A stretch of 5,017 nt of DNA. Origin: Syntrophobacteria bacterium (GTDB lineage: Bacteria > Desulfobacterota > DSWW01). The first letter of the stretch is position 1. Each line of letters starts with the position of its first letter. This document shows, in pieces, positions 1 to 5,017 of this stretch. The notes under the pieces are model-generated. The model did no database searches and was not told the DNA's origin. It saw nothing but the letters and a program-made list of their open reading frames with translations. The DNA lies in assembly GCA_030145435.1 (NCBI GenBank), contig JAQYVQ010000406.1:1-5017 (forward strand), written 5' to 3'. Both the position numbers and the translations under genes were made by a program.

Positions 1-2
1 TC

Positions 3-326
3 TGGCGGCTGCCCCTTGACGCAGACGAACAGGTCATACCGGTCGGCGAACTCTTCATCATCGTGGACCGTTGCAAAGGATGCGATTTCTGCATCGAGTT
101 CTGCCCGAACAAGGTGCTGGAGGCATCCCCCGATTTCAACATGAAAGGCTATCACCCCCCGGTGATGAAGCCGAATCACGAATGCAATAACTGCGGCCTC
201 TGTGAACTCATTTGTCCAGAGTTCGCTATCTATAGCACGGTCAAGCGGAAGCGCTGTTTTACCGAGATCGACCTGTTGAGATACGAGGAGATATCCTCGG
301 GCGGAGAAAAAGGTGAGCAAGGATAG
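3..326 (+). CDS. korD: 2-oxoacid:ferredoxin oxidoreductase delta subunit, 2x[4Fe-4S] ferredoxin (5' partial)
   Basis: This small electron-transfer subunit carries two [4Fe-4S] clusters and would pass electrons from the TPP/[4Fe-4S] core of the oxidoreductase to soluble ferredoxin in the cytoplasm. Two full CxxCxxCxxxCP motifs are visible: the first starts at the TGC at 72 (CKGCDFCIEFCP) and the second at the TGC at 183 (CNNCGLCELICP). Between them lies a KGYHPP segment typical of KorD-type subunits. The reading frame is open back to the left edge without an ATG. The residues just before the GTG at 63 (GELFII, then VDRCKGC) resemble the conserved lead-in of this family, so the true start is probably upstream of the window. 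GTG 63 would leave almost no N-terminus and has no convincing ribosome binding site. After the second motif comes a charged tail of about 35 residues with an extra Cys (codon 255). The stop TAG overlaps the next gene by 14 bp. The family call is firm; the symbol rests on gene order. Confidence 0.85.
   Translation, partial: WRLPLDADEQVIPVGELFIIVDRCKGCDFCIEFCPNKVLEASPDFNMKGYHPPVMKPNHECNNCGLCELICPEFAIYSTVKRKRCFTEIDLLRYEEISSGGEKGEQG
303..306 (+). promoter_or_regulatory. Ribosome binding site for the alpha-subunit gene
   Basis: GGAG lies 6 nt upstream of the GTG at 313, inside the end of the preceding ferredoxin gene. It supports GTG 313 over the next in-frame GTG at 343, whose purine run sits too close to the codon to act as a normal ribosome binding site. 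Confidence 0.6.
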
Positions 327-1464
327 AGACGTTCTCACAGGAGTGCACTTCCTGAACGGTGATGATGCCATTGCCGAGGGGGCCCTTGCGGCCGGATGCC
401 GCTTCTTCGCGGGCTACCCGATCACACCGGCCACGGAGATCGCGGAGCGTATGGCGAAGAGGCTTCCCGAGGTTTCCGGCGTGTACATCCAGATGGAGGA
501 CGAGATCGCTTCGATGGCGGCCGTCCTGGGCGCCTCTTGGGGCGGGAACAAATCTATGACCGCTACCTCCGGCCCGGGTTTCTCGTTGATGATGGAGAAC
601 ATCGGGCTCGGGATGATGATGGAGACGCCCTGCGTCGTCGTGAACATCATGCGCGGGGGGCCGTCGACCGGGCTTCCGACCCTCGTGGGACAGGGGGATG
701 TGATGCAGGCTCGCTGGGGATCCCACGGGGATTACGGGGTGATAGCGCTTACCCCATCGTCGCCCCAGGAGGCCTTCGACATGACGATCGAAGCGTTCAG
801 CCTCTCCGAGAGATACCGGATCCCGGTGATCGTTCTGAGCGACGAGTTGATCGGGCACATGTACGAAAGGGTCGTGATTCCAGAGAAGAAATTCCTGCCC
901 AGGATCCGGCGGAGAAAGCCGAGGAAGGCCCCGAGCGAGCATTTGCCCTTCCAGGGAGGAGAGGACCTGGTGCCGCCCATGGCCTGTGCCGGGGAGGGGT
1001 ATCGACTCCACGTTACCGGACTGACCCACGACGAAAAGGGCTATCCCGTCATCAGCGCAGAGGCTCAGGAGAGACTCGTAAGACGGCTCTGCGACAAGAT
1101 CCGGAAGCACGCGGCAGAGATCATCCGGATCGAGGAGGAAGGAACCGAGGATGCGGAAATCATCGTCGTCGCCTACGGCTGTGTCGCCCGCAGCGCAAGG
1201 GAGTCCGTGAACATGGCAAGGAAGAGCGGGAGGCGGGTCGGATTCCTTCGCCTCCTTACTGTCTGGCCCTTCCCGGAGGAGAGGATTCGGGAACTCGCTG
1301 CGAACGGCGTTAAGGGGTTCGTGGTTCCCGAGGTGAACTACGGCCAGATCGCCGGTGAAGTGGAGCGGTGCGCAGTGGGAAGGGATGTCCTCATGGTCGG
1401 GTTGATGGGAGGGGCGGTCCACACACCGGAAATTATTCTAGAGGCGATCGAGGAGATGGCCTGA
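313..1464 (+). CDS. korA: 2-oxoacid:acceptor oxidoreductase alpha subunit (2-oxoglutarate synthase type)
   Basis: Alpha subunit (383 aa) of a ferredoxin-dependent 2-oxoacid oxidoreductase, which converts a 2-oxoacid plus CoA to acyl-CoA and CO2 with reduction of ferredoxin. It supplies the pyrimidine-side TPP domain that pairs with the beta subunit. The N-terminal domain has GYPITPATE (residues 34-42), EDEIASM with the conserved acidic/TPP-contact region (62-68), TATSGPGFSLMMEN (83-96) and RGGPSTGLPT (114-123), followed by QGDVMQARWGSHGD (127-140). A GYRLHVTGLTHDEKGYP stretch lies near the middle. The transketolase-C-like domain starts near residue 277 and includes RLLTVWPFP (313-321) and PEVNYGQ (339-345). 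Length matches stand-alone KorA proteins; there is no fused gamma domain. The QGDVMQARWG-type motif fits the KorA group better than pyruvate enzymes, so 2-oxoglutarate is the leading substrate, but branched-chain or other 2-oxoacids remain possible. GTG start with a good ribosome binding site. It overlaps the ferredoxin gene by 14 bp and the beta gene by 1 bp. Confidence 0.93.
   Translation: MSKDRDVLTGVHFLNGDDAIAEGALAAGCRFFAGYPITPATEIAERMAKRLPEVSGVYIQMEDEIASMAAVLGASWGGNKSMTATSGPGFSLMMENIGLGMMMETPCVVVNIMRGGPSTGLPTLVGQGDVMQARWGSHGDYGVIALTPSSPQEAFDMTIEAFSLSERYRIPVIVLSDELIGHMYERVVIPEKKFLPRIRRRKPRKAPSEHLPFQGGEDLVPPMACAGEGYRLHVTGLTHDEKGYPVISAEAQERLVRRLCDKIRKHAAEIIRIEEEGTEDAEIIVVAYGCVARSARESVNMARKSGRRVGFLRLLTVWPFPEERIRELAANGVKGFVVPEVNYGQIAGEVERCAVGRDVLMVGLMGGAVHTPEIILEAIEEMA
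1450..1455 (+). promoter_or_regulatory. Ribosome binding site for the beta-subunit gene
   Basis: GAGGAG lies 8 nt upstream of the ATG at 1464, within the last codons of the alpha-subunit gene. It fixes the beta start at the TGATG stop/start overlap rather than at codons further upstream in the same open frame. Confidence 0.7.
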
Positions 1465-2357
1465 TGCGGTACAAACTCGTCGAACTCGAGCCCTTCCAGC
1501 CCGAGGAGACCCAGCGGAAGATCGATGAAACCCACGGACTGCATCCGGATGATCAATACTTGAAGCCGGGCCGTATCCCTCACATCTGGTGTCCGGGATG
1601 CGGGCTGGGAATCGTCCTGTCTGCCTTCATCAAGGGCCTGGACAGCACGGAAATTCCCATCGACAACTGTGCCGTCGTTTCCGGTATCGGTTGCACGGGG
1701 AGGGTGGCAGGCTATCTCAACATGGATACCTACCACACGACTCACGGCCGGGCCATCCCCTTTGCCACAGGCCTGAAGCTCGCCAAGCCGGAGATGCAGG
1801 TCGTGGTCTTCAGTGGAGACGGCGACCTTTTTGCCATCGGAGGGAACCATCTGATCCATGCTGCCCGAAGGAACATGGACCTGACCGTGATCTGCGTCAA
1901 CAATTTCAACTACGGCATGACGGGCGGGCAGGCCGGGCCGACCACGCACATGGGGGCCAAGACGGTCACGACCCCTTACGGAAACTGCGAGTACCCCTTC
2001 AACCTGACTCATCTCGCCTACGCGAGCGGTGCGGTCTACGTGGCAAGGTGGACGAGCTTCCATGCCCGGTATCTCATCGAATCCATCCAGAAGTGTTTCG
2101 CGAAGAAGGGCTTCAAGTTCATCGAAGTCCTCACCCCCTGCCCCACGGGTTACGGAAGGCCGAATCGGCTCGGATCGGGACTGGACCAGATGAAGGTCTA
2201 CCGGGACAACAGCGAAATTCGTAATCATATCAACCCGATGGAGGCGGATTCGGAGCTCAGGGGTCCGATCGTAGTCGGGGAGTTTGTCGACGAGGAAAAG
2301 CCAACGTTCCTCGACAGGTACGAGGAAGGAGTCCTTTCCAAGGCCCGCTCCGGTTGA
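1464..2357 (+). CDS. korB: 2-oxoacid:acceptor oxidoreductase beta subunit (TPP and [4Fe-4S] binding)
   Basis: Catalytic TPP-binding subunit (297 aa) that works with the alpha subunit at the active site. The TPP/Mg motif is clear: GDGD at residues 118-121, then VNNFNYGMTGGQ ending at 156. CPGCG at 43-47 plus Cys77 (GIGCTGR) and Cys226 (TPCPTGYGR) match the four cysteines that bind the proximal [4Fe-4S] cluster in OFOR beta subunits. The roughly 40 residues before CPGCG form a hydrophilic leader with no membrane segment. The start is the ATG that overlaps the alpha stop codon (TGATG), supported by GAGGAG upstream. The open frame extends further 5', but only inside the alpha gene. The C-terminal segment after residue 265 (PIVVGEFVDEEKPTFLDRYE) is typical of Kor/Vor-type beta subunits. 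Complete, with no frameshift. Substrate cannot be read from this subunit alone. Confidence 0.94.
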   Translation: MRYKLVELEPFQPEETQRKIDETHGLHPDDQYLKPGRIPHIWCPGCGLGIVLSAFIKGLDSTEIPIDNCAVVSGIGCTGRVAGYLNMDTYHTTHGRAIPFATGLKLAKPEMQVVVFSGDGDLFAIGGNHLIHAARRNMDLTVICVNNFNYGMTGGQAGPTTHMGAKTVTTPYGNCEYPFNLTHLAYASGAVYVARWTSFHARYLIESIQKCFAKKGFKFIEVLTPCPTGYGRPNRLGSGLDQMKVYRDNSEIRNHINPMEADSELRGPIVVGEFVDEEKPTFLDRYEEGVLSKARSG

Positions 2358-2361
2358 GGCC

Positions 2362-2385
2362 TTGGCTCGAAAGGATCCCGAGCAA
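2362..2385 (+). promoter_or_regulatory. Possible hairpin in the only intergenic gap of the operon
   Basis: In the 41-nt gap between the beta and gamma genes, TTGGCTCG (2362-2369) can pair with CGAGCAA (2379-2385), giving a 7-bp stem with one bulged G and a 9-nt loop. It sits just upstream of the gamma-subunit ribosome binding site. No U-run follows, so it is not an intrinsic terminator. A role in mRNA processing or tuning of gamma translation is conceivable, but chance is also plausible. Confidence 0.3.
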
Positions 2386-2386
2386 T

Positions 2387-2391
2387 AGGGA
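2387..2391 (+). promoter_or_regulatory. Ribosome binding site for the gamma-subunit gene
   Basis: AGGGA lies 7 nt before the ATG at 2399 and decides that start over the TTG at 2354. GGGA (2388-2391) could also pair with TCCC (2395-2398) around a 3-nt loop, a weak structure that might partly mask the site. Confidence 0.55.
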
Positions 2392-2398
2392 ATCTCCC

Positions 2399-3004
2399 AT
2401 GACGAAACCGAAAAGTGCCCAGGCAGGAAGCGTTGCTGGAGAGAAGGTAAGACTGGAGGTTCGTCTGTCCGGGTTCGGCGGCCAGGGAATCGTGCTTGCC
2501 GGCAACATCCTCGGGAGGAGTGTCGTCCTCTTCGAGGGGAAGAATGCGGTCTTCACCCAGAGTTATGGGCCCGAGGCCCGGGGAGGGGCCTGCAGCGCAG
2601 ACGTGGTCATCTCCGAGGGTACGATCCATTATCCAAAGGTCACCCACCCGGACATCCTCGTTTTCATGTCCGAGGAGGCGAAGAACACATACGGAAAGCT
2701 CCTCGAGCCCGAAACCACGGTCATCATCGACCAGGATCTGGTTCGGAACGAAGGGCTGGAAGGGAGGTGTTCCCGCCTGCTTTCGGTCCCTGCCACCCGG
2801 TTTGCCGAGGAACTCGGCAGGAAGATGGTGGCCAACATCGTGATGCTCGGGTTCCTCACGGCCGTCACGGGCATCGTACGGCACGACTCCTTGCAGAGTG
2901 CGGTTCTGGCCTCCGTGCCAAAGGGAACCGAAGAACTCAACACCAAGGCCTTTGAAAAGGGATACCAATATGGGCAAGAAGGCGAAGGCGGAGAAAGAGG
3001 GTAA
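2399..3004 (+). CDS. korC: 2-oxoacid:acceptor oxidoreductase gamma subunit
   Basis: Gamma subunit (201 aa), matching the catalytic-domain family POR/KOR gamma, which contributes to CoA binding and to the quaternary structure of the oxidoreductase. Diagnostic motifs are LSGFGGQGIVLAG beginning at residue 23, SYGPEARGGACSADVVIS (55-72), and HPDILVFMSEEA further on. Its length is usual for a stand-alone KorC. The ATG at 2399 has a good AGGGA site. A TTG at 2354, overlapping the beta stop, would add 15 residues but has only a weak ribosome binding site and adds nothing family-like. The last 12 codons overlap the start of the HdrA gene in another frame, giving a Gly/Glu-rich tail (YGQEGEGGERG) that is probably unstructured. 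As the fourth Kor subunit directly ahead of hdrA, it is the junction between the two modules. Confidence 0.93.
   Translation: MTKPKSAQAGSVAGEKVRLEVRLSGFGGQGIVLAGNILGRSVVLFEGKNAVFTQSYGPEARGGACSADVVISEGTIHYPKVTHPDILVFMSEEAKNTYGKLLEPETTVIIDQDLVRNEGLEGRCSRLLSVPATRFAEELGRKMVANIVMLGFLTAVTGIVRHDSLQSAVLASVPKGTEELNTKAFEKGYQYGQEGEGGERG
2957..2962 (+). promoter_or_regulatory. Ribosome binding site for the HdrA gene
   Basis: AAGGGA lies 7 nt before the ATG at 2970, inside the gamma-subunit coding region. It supports translation of HdrA from this ATG and implies coupling to gamma translation. Confidence 0.65.
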
Positions 3005-5017
3005 GAAGAACCCGGTAATTCCGGCAGGGAACGGCCCGAGGATAGGGGTCTACGTCTGCCACTGCGGCCGGAACATCGACGGATCCCTCGATTGCGAGGA
3101 TGTCGCGAGATTTGCCTCTTCCCTCGACGATGTGGTGCTGGCCAAGGATACGATGTACAGCTGCTCGGATTCAGGCCAGGAGCAGATCAAGGCCGACATC
3201 CGCGAGCACAAACTGAACCGGGTGGTCGTTGCCTCCTGTACACCCAGGCTTCATGAGCCCACCTTCCGAGCCGCCTGCGTCGACGCAGGGCTGAACGCCT
3301 ACCTGTTCGAGATGGCCAACATCCGGGAGCACTGCAGCTGGGTGCACCTGCACGACCGGGAGGGGGCCACCAAAAAGGCCAAGGACCTGGTCAAGATGTC
3401 GGTCGCACGGGCCCGGCTGTTGAAGCCTCAGGTCGAGACCGAGGTGCCGATCACCCCCAAGGCCCTGGTCGTGGGCGGCGGCGTTGCCGGCATTCAATCA
3501 GCCCTCGACCTGGCCGATGCCGGGTACAAGGTGTACCTGGTCGAGAAGGAGGCCAGTATCGGTGGGCGCATGGCCCAGATCGACAAGACCTTCCCGACCA
3601 TGGACTGTTCGATCTGCATCCTGGCTCCGAAGATGTCCGAGGTGGGCCGGCACCCGAACATCGAGTTGATGACCCTGAGCGAGGTCGAATCGGTCGACGG
3701 GTACATCGGGAACTTCCAGGTCAAGGTGAGGAAGAAGCCCCGGTACGTGACCGATGACTGCACCTACTGCGGGGACTGCATCAAGGACTGCCCGCAGCAC
3801 ATGCCGAACGAGTTCGACTGCGGGCTTTCCACGAGAAGGGGGATCTATTCGCCCTTTGCTCAAGCCGTTCCCGCGACCTACCTGGTCGACATGGATTCCT
3901 GTCTGAACAAGCACGGCATCGTGGCCTGCGACAGGTGCTACCAGTTGTGCGAGCACAAATGTATCGACTTCTCGCAGAAGGAAGAGATCCTGGACCTGGA
4001 GGTGGGCACGATCATCGTTTGCACGGGAAGCGACGTGTACGATCCCACGCCCCTCACAGAACTCGGCTACCGCCGATTCCCGAACGTGATCACCTCCCTC
4101 GAGTTCGAGCGGCTGATCAATGCGGGCGGCCCGACGGGCGGCGACCTGATCCGCCCTTCGGACAAGAAGATCCCGAAGAGCGTGGGGTTTCTTCAGTGCA
4201 TCGGTTCCAGGTCGAAGCGATCCAACCCGTACTGCAGCAACGTTTGCTGCATGAACACGATCAAGGACGCCCTCCTGATTCGAGAACACTGGCCCGACAC
4301 GAAGATCTACGTCTTCTACATGGACATCCGCGCCTTCGGCAAGGGCTTCGAGGACCTGCTCATGCGGGCCCGCAGGGAGGGCGTGATGTTCATCCGGGGG
4401 ATCCCCGGGGAGATACTCCAGGACGACCGCACATACAGTCTCAAGCTGATCGGTGAAAACACGCTCCTGAGCAAGCTCTACGAGTATGAAGTGGACATGG
4501 TCATCCTTTCCGTCGGAATCGAGCCGAGGAAGGACTCGGTCGTGGTCAAGAGGCTCCTGTCTCTGCCGTCCATGGCGGACGGTTTCTTCATGGAGGCCCA
4601 TCCGAAGCTCAGGCCCGTGGACACCCCGACGGGCGGCATTTTCCTGGCCGGGTGTGCAGAAGGCCCCAAGGACATCAAGGACAGCGTGACGCAGGCGAGC
4701 GCCGCTGCCTCCCGGGCCAACATCCTCATGTCCAAAGGCAAGGTAACCGTGGAGGCGATTACCTCCCGGATCGACCCTGATCTCTGCACGGGATGCGGCC
4801 TGTGTGCACGGGTTTGCCCGTACGGGGCCATTCAGGTGGACGAGGAGGCAAAGACCGCGACCGTGGTGGAGGCGGCCTGCACGGGGTGCGGGACCTGCGG
4901 CCCGGAATGCAACTTCGGCGCTATCACGATGAGGCATTTTGAAGACCACCAGATCCTCTCGCAGATCGATGCCCTGGCCGAATCCGAGGCGGATGGCAAG
5001 ATTCTGGCCTTCTGCTG
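2970..5017 (+). CDS. hdrA: HdrA-like CoB-CoM heterodisulfide reductase subunit A, probably fused to an MvhD domain (3' partial)
   Basis: HdrA is the cytoplasmic FAD/iron-sulfur core of heterodisulfide-reductase-type complexes and is associated with flavin-based electron bifurcation; 682 codons are visible and the gene runs off the right edge. Order: a Lys-rich leader (1-24); an N-terminal HdrA domain starting VYVCHCG (27-33), with ASCTPRLHEPTF following; an FAD Rossmann motif GGGVAG (169-174) with acidic Glu192 and GGRM (198-201); DCSIC (212-216); a first ferredoxin domain with CTYCGDCIKDCP (264-275), the HdrA hallmark PNEFDCGL, and Cys311/320/323/327; the second half of the thioredoxin-reductase-like domain with QCIGSR (Cys410) and YCSNVCCM (Cys422/426/427); then a C-terminal 2x[4Fe-4S] domain (Cys606/609/612/616 and 637/640/643/647). 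The final KILAFC resembles the opening of MvhD, suggesting an HdrA-MvhD fusion; this is inferred from six residues. It overlaps the gamma gene by 35 bp. All visible codons are sense, with no in-frame TGA. The exact electron partners are unknown. Confidence 0.93.
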   Translation, partial: MGKKAKAEKEGKKNPVIPAGNGPRIGVYVCHCGRNIDGSLDCEDVARFASSLDDVVLAKDTMYSCSDSGQEQIKADIREHKLNRVVVASCTPRLHEPTFRAACVDAGLNAYLFEMANIREHCSWVHLHDREGATKKAKDLVKMSVARARLLKPQVETEVPITPKALVVGGGVAGIQSALDLADAGYKVYLVEKEASIGGRMAQIDKTFPTMDCSICILAPKMSEVGRHPNIELMTLSEVESVDGYIGNFQVKVRKKPRYVTDDCTYCGDCIKDCPQHMPNEFDCGLSTRRGIYSPFAQAVPATYLVDMDSCLNKHGIVACDRCYQLCEHKCIDFSQKEEILDLEVGTIIVCTGSDVYDPTPLTELGYRRFPNVITSLEFERLINAGGPTGGDLIRPSDKKIPKSVGFLQCIGSRSKRSNPYCSNVCCMNTIKDALLIREHWPDTKIYVFYMDIRAFGKGFEDLLMRARREGVMFIRGIPGEILQDDRTYSLKLIGENTLLSKLYEYEVDMVILSVGIEPRKDSVVVKRLLSLPSMADGFFMEAHPKLRPVDTPTGGIFLAGCAEGPKDIKDSVTQASAAASRANILMSKGKVTVEAITSRIDPDLCTGCGLCARVCPYGAIQVDEEAKTATVVEAACTGCGTCGPECNFGAITMRHFEDHQILSQIDALAESEADGKILAFC

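Noticed and set aside
2..19. Possible C-terminus of an upstream gene ending at TGA 17-19 in another frame
   Set aside because: Only five codons are visible, with nothing to identify; cannot be distinguished from a random open stretch.
63..65. GTG 63 as the start of the ferredoxin subunit
   Set aside because: It would put the first cluster Cys at residue 4, lacks a clear ribosome binding site, and cuts off upstream in-frame residues that look family-like. The start is more likely outside the window.
259..1422. Long minus-strand open frame opposite the alpha-subunit gene
   Set aside because: The plus strand encodes an unmistakable KorA; the antisense frame has low-complexity Pro/Arg/His/Asp-rich composition and no recognisable motif, as expected from GC-rich codon bias.
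1338..2228. Minus-strand open frame opposite the beta subunit
   Set aside because: Shadow of the korB frame with no supporting motifs or start context.
2354..2356. TTG 2354 as the start of the gamma subunit
   Set aside because: Weak ribosome binding site and 15 added residues without family similarity; ATG 2399 has AGGGA at 7-nt spacing.
4394..4408. Strong GC inverted repeat CCGGGG-GAT-CCCCGG
   Set aside because: It lies inside the hdrA coding region, encoding Gly-Ile-Pro-Gly in a conserved stretch, and is not followed by a T-run; best explained by codon choice.
3498..4949. 483-codon minus-strand open frame opposite hdrA
   Set aside because: It mirrors the conserved HdrA reading frame and has the typical Val/Leu/His/Arg/Asp-rich composition of an antisense shadow; no family motif seen.

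Overview
The window is a single, tightly packed, plus-strand operon fragment from a strict anaerobe. The DNA is GC-rich with a strong third-position G/C bias, and every internal gene has a purine-rich Shine-Dalgarno site at normal spacing. The gene content is a ferredoxin-dependent 2-oxoacid oxidoreductase joined to a heterodisulfide-reductase-like HdrA. This combination fits a bacterial sulfate reducer or syntroph of the Desulfobacterota (former Deltaproteobacteria). That assignment is an inference from gene content and style; no marker gene is present, and an archaeal or other anaerobic source is not excluded.

Layout: (1) positions 3-326 encode a 2x[4Fe-4S] ferredoxin-type delta subunit (korD/porD-like), open at its 5' end at the window edge. 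(2) Positions 313-1464 encode the alpha subunit (korA-like). (3) Positions 1464-2357 encode the beta, TPP-binding subunit (korB-like). (4) Positions 2399-3004 encode the gamma subunit (korC-like). (5) From 2970 to past the right edge runs a large HdrA-type flavin/iron-sulfur protein that appears to enter an MvhD-like C-terminal domain as the window ends. Junctions are a 14-bp overlap, a 1-bp overlap, one 41-bp gap containing a possible hairpin, and a 35-bp overlap. The genes therefore look co-transcribed and probably translationally coupled.

How they work together: the four-subunit enzyme would oxidatively decarboxylate a 2-oxoacid with CoA (2-oxoglutarate is most likely from the KorA-like motifs) and pass low-potential electrons to ferredoxin, or run the reductive carboxylation. 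HdrA is the flavin-containing, potentially electron-bifurcating core of Hdr complexes. Its overlap with the gamma-subunit gene suggests that 2-oxoacid oxidation is wired to an Hdr-type electron-transfer module, through free ferredoxin or by direct contact. The families are well known; the direct coupling is an inference. No RNA genes, mobile elements, CRISPR arrays or non-coding stretches over 300 bases were seen, and no operon promoter or terminator lies inside the window.
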